A stretch of 64,000 nucleotides of DNA from Lactiplantibacillus pingfangensis (lineage in GTDB: Bacteria; Bacillota; Bacilli; Lactobacillales; Lactobacillaceae): positions 150,157-214,156 of the forward strand of contig NZ_BJDG01000003.1 in NCBI RefSeq assembly GCF_005404945.1, written 5' to 3'. The translations under genes were made by a program, and so were the position numbers. Positions 45,055-54,308 of this stretch are shown here, one piece after another. Below the pieces are notes generated by a model. It worked only from the letters and a program-made list of their open reading frames with translations. It had not been told where the DNA came from and ran no database searches. Position 1 is the first letter of the stretch. Each line of letters begins with the position of its first letter.

Positions 45055-46617
45055 ATGAAACATTGGCAACTAAAAAACGTCAGTAATGGCTTAGTTAATT
45101 TATTTTTTATTCCATTGATTTTAATCACATTGCTTGGCGGGGCACCATTAATCTTAGCTAACTTTCAAGGGCTAAGTAGCATTGGGATCAAAGTCGTAGA
45201 TGTGATTGGCTTAATACTAATACTGGCTTTAATTTGTGCACCGGTTCGTCACGCCATCAGTAAGTGGTCGCGGCCAGTTGTTCAGCTCGTGAAACGCTAT
45301 CGACGGCCATTATTGTGGGTACTAATCGTTGGCACATTATTGTGGCAAGTTGCCGTTGTTTGGTTGTTGTCGGGCTTTAGTGCTTGGGATCCTGGCAAGA
45401 TCATTCTAGCTGCGATTGGACAACTGCCAAACCCATCACCGTATTTTTCAAATTATCCGAATACGGTCTTCTTACTACTGTTAGAACGTGGCATTTGGCT
45501 CGTGAGTGGTCAACCGAAGCTACAAACGTTTATCGTGATTTTGAACTTTATCAATATCATCTTGATTGACAGTGGCGTGCTGATGTTGCGCGCAGTCGCA
45601 AAACGTTGGTTCGGTAAGCAACAAGCAATCCTCTTGGTCGTAGTGAGCTGGGTATTGATTGTGATGGCACCTTGGATTGCCATGCCATATTCTGATACTT
45701 GGGCGTTCTTTTTAGCGTCGTTGTGTTTGTTTTTGGGTAATTGTTTAGTTAACTCGCATCGCTGGGGTTACCGCGCAATTTTGGCAGTTGGTTTGGGGAT
45801 CGCGATTATTCTTGGCTATTACATTAAACCGTCGTTAATTATTATTACAATCGCGGCTCTGATTGTGCTGGTCTTTAAAGCGATTGAACAGCCGAAAAAG
45901 CTGTTTAATCGGACGGTGTTATTGAGTGCTTGTTTGGTTATCGTTGGGGTGGGCGCTGGTGTGTTGTTTGATCATGCAATGATTGCGCATCAGGATTCAG
46001 TTAAAATTGATTCTACGCAAGCACATCCATTGACTCATTTTGTGGCCATGGGAATGTATGGTAATGGTGGCTTTCATCGTGATGATGCGGTGATGGATTA
46101 TTTCATTAAGTCACCGACTGTACGTAATCAGGCCAATGTTAAATTAATTCATCAGCGTTTCAGAGCGTTTAACGGGTTGACGAATTATGAAAAGTTCTTG
46201 GTCCGAAAACAAATTAATAATACCGCTGATGGGTCATTCGGTTGGGGACAAGAAGGTCAGTTCTTACTGACAAATAAGCCTAACAATAAGAAATTGAATC
46301 ATACCATCGTTCGTCGGCTATTTGCCAAGCATGGGACGGCGCAAACGAATAATTTTGAATATCGGTTTGTAGCACAATTGGTATGGATGGCAGTGCTAGT
46401 GGCATTATTCTTTACAATTAGCTTATCTGATTGGAAAGTTCAACTTTTAAAGTACGGGGTTGTTGGCTTCATGCTATTCTTACTAATATTTGAAGGTGGC
46501 CGCAGTCGTTATGTCATTCAATTTTTGCCACTGATTTTGGTATTGGCGAGTGTTGGGGGGACACGACTAATGAATATGTTGAACCGACATGGCTCACTGG
46601 ATAGGCTTAAGTATTAG
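45055..46617 (+). CDS. Polytopic membrane protein, tandem paralog 2 (possible GT-C glycosyltransferase)
   Basis: The 520-residue protein starts at ATG 45055 after GGGGGTTTTGAA; the upstream in-frame TTG is not supported. It shares with paralog 1 the NGLVNLFFIPL start, APWIAMPYSDTWAFFLASL, IKPSLIIITIAAL, HPLTHFVAMGMYGNGGFHRD, NYEKFLVRKQINNTADGSFG and FEGGRSRYVIQFLPLILVLA. The Asp of the PYSDTW loop is kept. Around 50 bases separate it from paralog 1, so the two may be cotranscribed. Confidence 0.7.
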   Translation: MKHWQLKNVSNGLVNLFFIPLILITLLGGAPLILANFQGLSSIGIKVVDVIGLILILALICAPVRHAISKWSRPVVQLVKRYRRPLLWVLIVGTLLWQVAVVWLLSGFSAWDPGKIILAAIGQLPNPSPYFSNYPNTVFLLLLERGIWLVSGQPKLQTFIVILNFINIILIDSGVLMLRAVAKRWFGKQQAILLVVVSWVLIVMAPWIAMPYSDTWAFFLASLCLFLGNCLVNSHRWGYRAILAVGLGIAIILGYYIKPSLIIITIAALIVLVFKAIEQPKKLFNRTVLLSACLVIVGVGAGVLFDHAMIAHQDSVKIDSTQAHPLTHFVAMGMYGNGGFHRDDAVMDYFIKSPTVRNQANVKLIHQRFRAFNGLTNYEKFLVRKQINNTADGSFGWGQEGQFLLTNKPNNKKLNHTIVRRLFAKHGTAQTNNFEYRFVAQLVWMAVLVALFFTISLSDWKVQLLKYGVVGFMLFLLIFEGGRSRYVIQFLPLILVLASVGGTRLMNMLNRHGSLDRLKY

Positions 46618-46861
46618 ATAAGAAATGAATGATAGTGCTTTCTTGAAGTGTGTATTTTTAGATGATGTTTCGGATACACTTGATGATGGTCGTAGTCGCT
46701 CAAAAAGGCAATATATAATAACGCGTACGACAGTTCACAAAGCTAGATTGTGGATTACAATATTTAGCGTGGTTGAAATAACTGTGAACATAAGATTATT
46801 TACAATTGGTAGATTTAGAAAACGTTAGTCGTAGCAGACTAACCGTACATAGGAGTTGAAT
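46618..46861. other. AT-rich gap between paralogs 2 and 3
   Basis: This 244-base gap has an open frame of 67 codons (46625-46828) with no ribosome binding site and no family match; I do not call it a gene. Inside it GATGGTCGTAGTCGCTC (46685-46701) resembles the GGTGGxCGTAGTCGCTA segment that encodes the conserved GGRSRY near the end of every paralog, so the gap may retain debris of another copy, but the match is short. Confidence 0.35.
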
Positions 46862-48427
46862 ATGCAAAGATTAAGACGATTTAGTAGTGGTTTTGTTGAT
46901 TTTTTCTTCATTCCGTTTGTTTTGGTGTCGTTTTTAGGTAGTTTAACGTTAATTTTAAGTAATTTTCAGGGATTGAGCAGTACTGGTATAAAAGTAGTAG
47001 CCATTGTGTTCTTTGGCATGATGTGCTACACGGTTTGTGCTCCGATCCGTCAATACATGAATCGTGTTTTTAAGCGGTTATTGAAAATAATTAATGAGCA
47101 TCGAACGGCATTTTTAGCTGGACTGATTGTTGTCACGTTGCTTTGGCAAGTTGCCGTTGTGTTTTTGGTATCTGGAAGAAGCATCTGGGATCCGGATATT
47201 ATTACAAAAACTGCGATGAGAGATCTTTCATCAGGAATGGCGCCAGATTATTTTTCAGTCAATCCGAATACGCTGCTGTTATTATTTTTAGAACATGGAT
47301 TATGGCTAATCAGTGGTCGACTTGAGTTTGAGAATTTTATCATTTTTTTAAATCTTGTAAATGTATTTTTGATTGACAGTGCAGTATTGATGGTGGGAAG
47401 GGTAGCTGGACATTGGTTTGGGAAAACTTCTAAAAAAATATTATTGATGACAAGTTGGGGACTAATGGTAATGTCACCGTGGGTTGCATTACCATATTCT
47501 GATACATGGGCGTTCTTTGTCACTGCATTGGGCTTATTTCTTGGTGATTGTTTACTTCGGAACAAAATGATTAGTAGAAAATATTTGTTTGCTGTTAGTC
47601 TGGGATTGCTCATTATTTTTGGATATTACCTAAAACCATCACTAGTAATTACAGTTTTTGCGGCGGTAATAGTTTTGTCCTTTATAGTATTTGAAAATGC
47701 GAAAATTATTTTCAAGCGAACAGTATGGATAGGATTGTGCTGGATGTTGCTAGGTGCTGGAATAGGAGTGACTGCGTATCAAATTACTCTAAACCGGCAG
47801 AATTTAGTCACTTTTACAGCTGGAAAAGCACATCCGCTTTGGCATTTTATGGCAATGGGAATGCAGGGAAATGGCGCATTTTATGAACCGGATGTTGTTA
47901 TGGACACACATATAAAATCACCAGTTGCACGTAAAAAAGCAAATCTTAAACTGGTTCATGAACGTTTTAAGGCATTCCATGGTTTGACAAATTATGAAAA
48001 GTTTTTAGTACAAAAACAGATTAGCAATACGGCTGACGGGTCATTTAGTTGGGGACAAGATGGGACGTTTATCATTACGAATCATGCCGATAGTGCTAGG
48101 CTCAACAATACTTTAATTCGACGATTATTTGCAAAAAATGGGATTGTTCAGGTTAATAATTTTGAATACCGGTTTATAGTGCAATTAATTTGGTGTGGTG
48201 TATTATTTATGTTGCTGTTTACAATAGGTGTTGATGATTGGAAGGTTCAATTCCTAAAATATGGGATGGTTGGTTTCATGTTGTTCTTACTGTTATTTGA
48301 GGGTGGGCGTAGTCGCTATCTGATCCAATTCTTGCCATTAACTTTGTTACTCGGATCAATTGGTGGTAAACGATTGCTTTTAGAAGTTAAAAAGTTGAGC
48401 TTATCGAAAAATATTCAGAAGTTTTGA
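46862..48427 (+). CDS. Polytopic membrane protein, tandem paralog 3 (possible GT-C glycosyltransferase)
   Basis: The 521-residue protein starts at ATG 46862, six bases after AGGAG. All shared blocks are present: SSGFVDFFFIPFVLVSFLG, SPWVALPYSDTWAFFVTAL, LKPSLVITVFAAVIV, HPLWHFMAMGMQGNGAFYEP, NYEKFLVQKQISNTADGSFS and FEGGRSRYLIQFLPLTLLLG. Codon use is clearly more AT-rich (ATA Ile, TTA Leu, AAA Lys) than paralogs 1 and 2, suggesting separate arrival or less amelioration. Its tail is charged (KLSLSKNIQKF). Confidence 0.7.
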   Translation: MQRLRRFSSGFVDFFFIPFVLVSFLGSLTLILSNFQGLSSTGIKVVAIVFFGMMCYTVCAPIRQYMNRVFKRLLKIINEHRTAFLAGLIVVTLLWQVAVVFLVSGRSIWDPDIITKTAMRDLSSGMAPDYFSVNPNTLLLLFLEHGLWLISGRLEFENFIIFLNLVNVFLIDSAVLMVGRVAGHWFGKTSKKILLMTSWGLMVMSPWVALPYSDTWAFFVTALGLFLGDCLLRNKMISRKYLFAVSLGLLIIFGYYLKPSLVITVFAAVIVLSFIVFENAKIIFKRTVWIGLCWMLLGAGIGVTAYQITLNRQNLVTFTAGKAHPLWHFMAMGMQGNGAFYEPDVVMDTHIKSPVARKKANLKLVHERFKAFHGLTNYEKFLVQKQISNTADGSFSWGQDGTFIITNHADSARLNNTLIRRLFAKNGIVQVNNFEYRFIVQLIWCGVLFMLLFTIGVDDWKVQFLKYGMVGFMLFLLLFEGGRSRYLIQFLPLTLLLGSIGGKRLLLEVKKLSLSKNIQKF

Positions 48428-48531
48428 ATTATGGTAAAGTGAAAATACACAACTCTAGGTTAGATAAATCATATTTGTCAGTAAATTTAATAGATGAAAT
48501 CAGCCGCGTAGCCTTTGGAGGAGTCATTGGA

Positions 48532-50073
48532 ATGAGACGTCAACAAATCAAGAAAATTAGTAATGGCATGATTAATATATTTTTGATACCACTAACTTTG
48601 ATTGCTCTTTTAGGTGGGATTCAGTTAGTTCTAAGCAATTTTCAAAGCCTGAGCAGGACTGGTTTTATAATTGTGAGTTCAGTGCTTTTAGCAATCCTAG
48701 TGTATATTATCAGTTTACCCATACGAAAATTAATAAATCGTTGCTGGAAGTGTTTGTTATGGTATATACGAAAACACAAAGTCCCATTTCTTTTGAGTTT
48801 AACTGTTGTGACAATTATGTGGCAACTTGCAGTAGTCTTTTTGTTGTCTGGAACCGGTGGTTGGGATCCTTATACAATAATGAGTACAGCAATAAGGCAA
48901 ATTTCACCAAGTGTTGCCTCTATGTATTTTTCGTTGTCACCAAACACACTGTTGTTAACCTTTATAGAGCATGGTTTGTGGTTGATTAGTGGGCAGCCAC
49001 AGTTACATTATTTTGTTGTGTTATTAAATGTCGTTAATATAATTTTAATCGATAGTGCAGTCCTAATGAGTGCCGTGGTGGTTAAACACTGGTTCGGGCG
49101 GCAATATGAAAAATTATTGATTGTGATGAGTTGGGTGCTTTTTGTAGTTTCTCCATGGATTGCGATTCCGTACACGGATAATTGGGCCTATTTTCTGACC
49201 GCACTGTTGCTATATGTTGGTGATGTGTACGGACGTTGTCAATATAAGTATTCGAGATATATGCTGGCAGCAGGGATAGGATTTATTATTATTTTTGCAT
49301 ATTTCATGAAACCTTCACTGGTTATCACAGTTTTAGCTGCTGGTATTGTTTATATTTTAAAGTTGATGGTTGACGGAAAAAATATGATTAATCGAACACT
49401 AATCATTAGCTTTGCCCTAATATTAGTAGGTGGTGGAATTGGACTCACAATTCATAAAACGATTGTGGCGCGACAAGACTTAGTAAGCATCAAACCGGGA
49501 CGTGCCCATCCGCTGGTCCATTTTATGGCAATGGGTATGAAAGGTAGTGGGGCTTTTTATGCTCCTGATGTAGCATTAGATGAGCAAATTAAGTCTCCAT
49601 CTGCTCGGAAAAAGGCTGACGTGAAGTTGCTTATAGAAAGATTTAAAGATTTTCATGGATTAAGTAATTACGGCAAGTTTTTGGCGCAGAAGCAGATTAA
49701 CAATGTATCTGATGGTTCATTTGGTTGGGGACTAGAAGGTGGCTTTCTAACTACCAATGAATCTAATAATGAAAAACTCAATCGCACATTAATTAGGCGA
49801 CTATTCGCGAAAGATGGTGTGGTTCAAGTTAATAATTTTGAATATCGTTTTTATGCTCAATTGATTTGGTGCGGTGTTTTGGCAAATTTATTGTTTACAA
49901 TTTCTACAGACCGATGGCGAGTTCAGTTTTTGAAGTATAGTGTCGTAGGTTTCATGCTATTTTTGTTGTTATTTGAAGGTGGACGTAGTCGCTATGTGAT
50001 TCAATTTCTACCCTTGATTTTTATGCTGGCAACGGTTGGCGGTGTGAGATTAATTTCCAGGTTGAAGCGATAG
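48532..50073 (+). CDS. Polytopic membrane protein, tandem paralog 4 (possible GT-C glycosyltransferase)
   Basis: The 513-residue protein starts at ATG 48532 after GGAGGAGTCATTGG, aligning with the starts of the other paralogs (KKISNGMINIFLIPLTLIAL); the 36 upstream in-frame codons are leader sequence. Shared blocks are SPWIAIPYTDNWAYFLTALL (Thr to Asn next to the loop Asp), MKPSLVITVLAAGIV, HPLVHFMAMGMKGSGAFYAP, NYGKFLAQKQINNVSDGSFG and FEGGRSRYVIQFLPLIFMLA. It is AT-rich like paralog 3. Confidence 0.7.
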   Translation: MRRQQIKKISNGMINIFLIPLTLIALLGGIQLVLSNFQSLSRTGFIIVSSVLLAILVYIISLPIRKLINRCWKCLLWYIRKHKVPFLLSLTVVTIMWQLAVVFLLSGTGGWDPYTIMSTAIRQISPSVASMYFSLSPNTLLLTFIEHGLWLISGQPQLHYFVVLLNVVNIILIDSAVLMSAVVVKHWFGRQYEKLLIVMSWVLFVVSPWIAIPYTDNWAYFLTALLLYVGDVYGRCQYKYSRYMLAAGIGFIIIFAYFMKPSLVITVLAAGIVYILKLMVDGKNMINRTLIISFALILVGGGIGLTIHKTIVARQDLVSIKPGRAHPLVHFMAMGMKGSGAFYAPDVALDEQIKSPSARKKADVKLLIERFKDFHGLSNYGKFLAQKQINNVSDGSFGWGLEGGFLTTNESNNEKLNRTLIRRLFAKDGVVQVNNFEYRFYAQLIWCGVLANLLFTISTDRWRVQFLKYSVVGFMLFLLLFEGGRSRYVIQFLPLIFMLATVGGVRLISRLKR

Positions 50074-50170
50074 TTGTTTCTGAAACTGCAATATATAATT
50101 GCTTGTCACAAAAATAATAAGTGCTTACGAGCATTATTGCATTCTGACAATAAATATGGGGGGCAAAAAA

Positions 50171-51304
50171 TTGAGTGAAGGGACTAATAAGCACAAAAGT
50201 AGGAAGGTTGCATTTGACTATTTAAGAATTATAGCTATTTTTTTAGTGGTTGTTTGTCACAGTATTCCCGATGCATATCCATATTTTGGCAGCGGAACTG
50301 CTGCAGTACCACGCTTTGTCATGCTAAGTCTATTTGATAAGCTATTCAGTTCACTGATGGCAGTTGCTGGAAGACTAGGGGTTCCCTTCTTTTTCATGTT
50401 GTCAGGCTATTTCTTAATCAGTGGATTTCAATTGACTGACAAGGCAATCTCGTCATTTTACAAAAAGCGGTTTCTACGGCTTCTTATTACTTTTGAACTT
50501 TGGATGATACTTTATGAAATATTTGTTAGGTATATCTTAGGCGTAAAAGCGGGGCTATTACAAATTATCACGGAATTATTATTTGTTACGAAAGAACCAA
50601 GCTACCCGAATATATTGGGCAGTGTGATGATACAGATTTGGTTCATACCTGTTATTCTTGGTATTTATCTTTTCATGCCAGTGTTGGTGGCAATAGTTAA
50701 GAAGCTACCGGAGCGGTTTAGTAGTTGGCTAATTATTTTAGCAGTTGGGTTTAATTTTGTCATACCAACCGTGAATATTCTTCTTAAATTCTTTGGAAAG
50801 GACATAGGTGTTAATGTAAGCCTGGATCATGGTTTTGGTGGGACAGAATTTGGTGTGTATGTGCTCATCGGTGCACTTATTAGACAGGGAAGGTTAGCTA
50901 AAGTGTCAGGCCAACTACTTTGGGGAGGTACCATTATTGGCATTGGCGTGACTTGGCTAATGCAATATATTGGAAATACATTGATGTCCCAGTCCTATTT
51001 TACTTGGTATGATAATTTATTTATATTCATCGCTACTGTTTCAATATTTGAGTTGGTTAATCGAATTAGAACTGATGAATACTCTTTTTCCAACGTAATA
51101 ATGGTGTTTTCAGGATTTAGTTTAGGTATTTTTTTAATTCATCGTCCCATTCAAATTATCCTTGAAAAATATTTATTCTTGACAAATTCAAGCATGTTTA
51201 ATTTTTTTATCAATTTATTTGCAACATATTTTTTGAGTCTGCTGTTTGTCTATTTGTTGAGTAAGGTCAAAATTTTCAGAATATATTTATTGTATGAAAA
51301 ATGA
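50171..51304 (+). CDS. Membrane acyltransferase (acyltransferase 3 family)
   Basis: The 377-residue protein has about ten membrane segments and the family pattern: RKVAFDYLRIIAIFLVVVCH (His at the end of the first segment), a PFFFMLSGYFLISGF block, FYKKRFLRLLITF, and a late IFLIHRPIQIILEKYLF block. These enzymes O-acetylate or succinylate extracellular polysaccharide or peptidoglycan. I chose TTG 50171, seven bases after GGGGGG; ATG 50156 and 50099 are alternatives. It follows paralog 4 and shares its AT-rich composition. Confidence 0.85.
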   Translation: MSEGTNKHKSRKVAFDYLRIIAIFLVVVCHSIPDAYPYFGSGTAAVPRFVMLSLFDKLFSSLMAVAGRLGVPFFFMLSGYFLISGFQLTDKAISSFYKKRFLRLLITFELWMILYEIFVRYILGVKAGLLQIITELLFVTKEPSYPNILGSVMIQIWFIPVILGIYLFMPVLVAIVKKLPERFSSWLIILAVGFNFVIPTVNILLKFFGKDIGVNVSLDHGFGGTEFGVYVLIGALIRQGRLAKVSGQLLWGGTIIGIGVTWLMQYIGNTLMSQSYFTWYDNLFIFIATVSIFELVNRIRTDEYSFSNVIMVFSGFSLGIFLIHRPIQIILEKYLFLTNSSMFNFFINLFATYFLSLLFVYLLSKVKIFRIYLLYEK

Positions 51305-51362
51305 GTTGGCTTTATAGAAGTTGGGTCACAGTTCAGATATCATAGTTGACTGATATTATCCA

Positions 51363-51480
51363 GTATTTGAAGGTGGACGTACTCTCGTTATGTCAGCCAA
51401 TTTTTATCACTTATATTAATGCTTACATCAGTTGGTAGACTAAGAATAGTCGCAAGATATTTTTCAAAAGGTGAACATTA
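51363..51480 (+). pseudogene. Relic of a fifth membrane-protein paralog (C-terminal end only)
   Basis: TTTGAAGGTGGACGTA at 51366 matches the start of the conserved FEGGRSRY block of paralogs 1-4. After a two-base insertion the frame continues RYVSQFLSLILMLTSVG and RLRIVARYFSKGEH, parallel to RYVIQFLPLIFMLATVG of paralog 4. No upstream part survives beyond a few codons. It shows that the array once extended past the acyltransferase gene. Confidence 0.7.
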
Positions 51481-51515
51481 GTAAATTTTACGTATTAAAC
51501 AGTTAGTTTTTTGTG

Positions 51516-51606
51516 TATAATGATACCTATGTGAAAAAAAGACTATTACTTTCAGAAAAGATAAGATTAGTCAAATAAATTGGCGCTATAGCGCCGCAGG
51601 AGGAGA
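51516..51606 (+). promoter_or_regulatory. Promoter, 14-bp palindrome and ribosome binding site ahead of the aquaporin gene
   Basis: A TATAAT at 51516-51521 with only a weak -35 is followed by a leader that contains the perfect palindrome GGCGCTATAGCGCC (51582-51595), directly before AGGAGGAG (51599-51606). As RNA the palindrome would be a short hairpin touching the ribosome binding site; as DNA it could be an operator. Confidence 0.5.
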
Positions 51607-51611
51607 ATATA

Positions 51612-52325
51612 GTGATTCATCAGCTTCTGGCAGAGTTCATGGGAACCGCTTTGATGATTATTTTTGGTGTTGGAGTTCATTGTAGTGAGGTATTGAAAGG
51701 GACTAAGTATCGCGGTTCTGGACATATTTTTGCGATTACGACTTGGGGTTTTGGGATTACGATTTCGCTATTTATTTTTGGTAATGTTTGTATTAATCCA
51801 GCCATGGTCTTAGCACAATGTTTATTAGGCAATTTACCTTGGAGTGTGTTCATTCCTTATTCAATTGCTGAAGTTTTAGGTGGCGTTGTCGGCGCTGTAA
51901 TTGTTTGGATCATGTATGCCGATCATTTTAAAGCTTCGGAAGGTGAAATTTCACCAATTACCATTCGTAATTTATTCTCCACAGCACCTGCTGTTCGGAA
52001 TTTACCTCGTAACTTCTTTGTTGAATTCTTCGATACTTTCTTGTTTATTTCAGGTATCTTAGCAATTTCACAAATTAAGACACCTGGAATCGTGCCAATT
52101 GGTGTTGGCTTACTTGTCTGGGCAATTGGTATGGGTCTTGGTGGCCCTACTGGGTTTGCCATGAACTTGGCACGAGATATGGGCCCACGGATAGCACATG
52201 CTATCCTACCGATTAAGAATAAGGCTGATAGTGACTGGCAATATGGGATTATTGTTCCTGGGATTGCGCCATTTGTTGGTGCTGCGTGTGCGGCATTGTT
52301 TATGCGTGGTTTTTTTGGTATTTAA
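51612..52325 (+). CDS. Aquaporin/glycerol facilitator family channel (MIP)
   Basis: The 237-residue protein has six membrane segments. It starts at GTG, five bases after AGGAGGAG. The first NPA box is present (CINPAMVLAQCLLG); the second reads NLA (GFAMNLARDMGPRIAHA), where the Pro is Leu, as in some lactobacillus GlpF-type channels. The Arg of the selectivity filter is kept and GGPTGFAMNLARD is GlpF-like, suggesting glycerol, lactic acid or dihydroxyacetone rather than water only. It lies between the paralog array and the polysaccharide operon with its own promoter. Confidence 0.88.
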   Translation: MIHQLLAEFMGTALMIIFGVGVHCSEVLKGTKYRGSGHIFAITTWGFGITISLFIFGNVCINPAMVLAQCLLGNLPWSVFIPYSIAEVLGGVVGAVIVWIMYADHFKASEGEISPITIRNLFSTAPAVRNLPRNFFVEFFDTFLFISGILAISQIKTPGIVPIGVGLLVWAIGMGLGGPTGFAMNLARDMGPRIAHAILPIKNKADSDWQYGIIVPGIAPFVGAACAALFMRGFFGI

Positions 52326-52452
52326 TAGAGTAAGTAAGTGGGCGACTGGTATATATTCCAGTTGTCCCTTTTTATATCATCTAGTTAGTTAATAAATGAT
52401 AACGTGCAGAGAAAATCGTGTGTATGCCCCTTCTTTCTTAACTCTTTTTTGA

Positions 52453-52458
52453 TATAAT
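52453..52458 (+). promoter_or_regulatory. -10 box of the polysaccharide operon
   Basis: TATAAT lies 43 bases ahead of the glf start; the best -35 is TTCTTT (52431-52436) at 16 bases, a partial match. It is the only good promoter-like signal before the ten-gene operon. Confidence 0.45.
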
Positions 52459-52495
52459 GGCTTAATGGTACTTTATGACTTGGAGGAAAATTAAA

Positions 52496-53617
52496 TTGAG
52501 TAAATATGATTATCTGGTAGTTGGTGCCGGTTTATTTGGAGCGGTATTTGCCCATGAAGCAGCCTTAAAGGGAAAACGTGTCAAAGTTATTGAAAAACGT
52601 GACCACATTGCAGGTAATATTTATACCAAGGAAGTTAACGGTATTCAAGTTCATCAATACGGTGCACATATCTTTCATACTTCCGACAAGCAGATCTGGA
52701 ACTACGTGAACCAATTTGCAGAGTTTAATCGTTATACCAACAGCCCAGTTGCAAATTACAAGGGGCGTATGTTCAATTTACCATTTAACATGAACACTTT
52801 TAGTGAACTATGGGGAGTTCGAACGCCTGCAGAAGCCAAAGCAAAAATTCAGTCTCAAAAAGATGCCGCACAGTTAAGTGGACAGCCTAAAAATTTGGAA
52901 GAACAAGCTATTTCGTTAATCGGAACAGATATTTACGAAAAACTAATTAAAGGTTACACTGAAAAACAATGGGGGCAGAAAGCAACGGACTTACCCGCAT
53001 TTATTATTCGGCGTCTCCCAGTGCGTTATACGTATGACAATAACTACTTTAATGATACATACCAAGGAATTCCAATTGGTGGTTATACACAAATCGTTGA
53101 AAAAATGTTAGCTCATCCTGAAATTGATGTGGAGACTGGTGTGGATTTCTTTGCGAATAAAGATGAGTATTTAGCAGATTATCCTAAGATTATTTTTACT
53201 GGGATGATTGATCAATATTTCAATTATCAACTTGGTGAGTTGGAATATCGATCATTACGTTTCGAGAGTGAAGAACTAGATGTTGATAATTATCAAGGCA
53301 ATGCTGTAATTAACTACACAGACGCTGAGACACCATTTACCCGAATTATTGAGCACAAACATTTTGAATTTGGTAAAGGTGACAAGGGCAAAACAATCAT
53401 TACACGCGAATATCCAGCTAACTGGAAACGTGGTGACGAACCATACTATCCGGTAAACAATAGCCGTAATAATTCTTTATATAAGCAATACGCTGCCTTA
53501 GCAAAGGAAGAAGGCAAGGTCGTCTTTGGTGGACGACTGGGGCAATATCGGTACTATGATATGCATCAAGTTATTCATTCAGCGCTAGTATTATGCGACA
53601 GTGAGCTCGGCAAATGA
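52496..53617 (+). CDS. glf: UDP-galactopyranose mutase
   Basis: The 373-residue flavoenzyme converts UDP-galactopyranose to UDP-galactofuranose. The N-terminus is an FAD-binding fold (YDYLVVGAGLFGAVFAHEAA). Further family blocks are QYGAHIFHTSDKQIWNYVNQ, NLPFNMNTFSELWG, KGYTEKQWGQKATDLP, IPIGGYTQIVEKML, YRSLRFESEELD and GGRLGQYRYYDMHQVI. The start is TTG 52496, seven bases after TGGAGG. It opens the operon, so the polymer should contain galactofuranose. Confidence 0.96.
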   Translation: MSKYDYLVVGAGLFGAVFAHEAALKGKRVKVIEKRDHIAGNIYTKEVNGIQVHQYGAHIFHTSDKQIWNYVNQFAEFNRYTNSPVANYKGRMFNLPFNMNTFSELWGVRTPAEAKAKIQSQKDAAQLSGQPKNLEEQAISLIGTDIYEKLIKGYTEKQWGQKATDLPAFIIRRLPVRYTYDNNYFNDTYQGIPIGGYTQIVEKMLAHPEIDVETGVDFFANKDEYLADYPKIIFTGMIDQYFNYQLGELEYRSLRFESEELDVDNYQGNAVINYTDAETPFTRIIEHKHFEFGKGDKGKTIITREYPANWKRGDEPYYPVNNSRNNSLYKQYAALAKEEGKVVFGGRLGQYRYYDMHQVIHSALVLCDSELGK

Positions 53618-53655
53618 GAATGATAAAAGCAAAAGAAAAAGTAGGTTGGGGGACC

Positions 53656-54273
53656 ATGAAAACTTATTTATTATTGAAGCGATTTTTGGACATCGTTTTA
53701 TCAATAGTTGCATTAGTTGTGCTTAGTCCCATTTTTTTAGTGGTCAGTATTCTGGATAGAATCGGCGATAATAAAGGGCCACTCTTCTATCGACAGGTAC
53801 GAATTGGCCTCAATGGCAAGTCATTTAAGATTATCAAGTTTCGTTCGATGGTCGTGAATGCCGACGAACGTTTGAGAGCAAATCCTGAGTTGTATCAGGA
53901 ATACATCAAGAATAGTTATAAGTTACCAGAGGGGCGAGATCCGAGAATCACGTCGCTCGGTCATTTTTTGCGGAAAACATCGGTAGATGAAATTCCGCAG
54001 TTTATCAATGTTTTGAAGGGTGAAATGGCGCTTATTGGTCCCAGACCGGTTGTAGAAGAAGAACTCTCTGAGTATGGTAAGCGGGTTGATAAGTTGCTTT
54101 CGGTCAAGCCGGGTGCAATGGGATATTGGCAAGCATCGGGGCGTTCGAATATTGGTTATCCACAGCGCTGTGAAATTGAATTATTTTATGTTGATCATGC
54201 GTCCTTGTCATTTGACATCAAGATATTTTTTAAAAATATTATTAGTATTTTCCGAAGTGAAGGAGCGTACTAA
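53656..54273 (+). CDS. Priming sugar-1-phosphate transferase (WcaJ/WbaP C-terminal type)
   Basis: The 205-residue membrane enzyme moves a sugar-1-phosphate (galactose or glucose in most relatives) to undecaprenyl phosphate to start each repeat unit. It has one membrane helix (about 10-32) and the catalytic domain with FYRQVRIGLNGKSFKIIKFR, GHFLRKTSVDEIPQFINVLK, MALIGPRPV and the C-terminal VDHASLSFDIKIFFKNI. The larger N-terminal membrane domain of full-length WbaP is absent, the normal small form. I chose ATG 53656 after TGGGGGACC. Confidence 0.93.
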   Translation: MKTYLLLKRFLDIVLSIVALVVLSPIFLVVSILDRIGDNKGPLFYRQVRIGLNGKSFKIIKFRSMVVNADERLRANPELYQEYIKNSYKLPEGRDPRITSLGHFLRKTSVDEIPQFINVLKGEMALIGPRPVVEEELSEYGKRVDKLLSVKPGAMGYWQASGRSNIGYPQRCEIELFYVDHASLSFDIKIFFKNIISIFRSEGAY

Positions 54274-54308
54274 ACAATCATAGGAAAGTATGTCATTAGG
54301 AGGCAGTG

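Noticed and set aside
46625..46828. 67-codon frame between paralogs 2 and 3
   Set aside because: There is no ribosome binding site or recognisable domain; the GRSRS stretch may be paralog debris but the match is too short to call a pseudogene.
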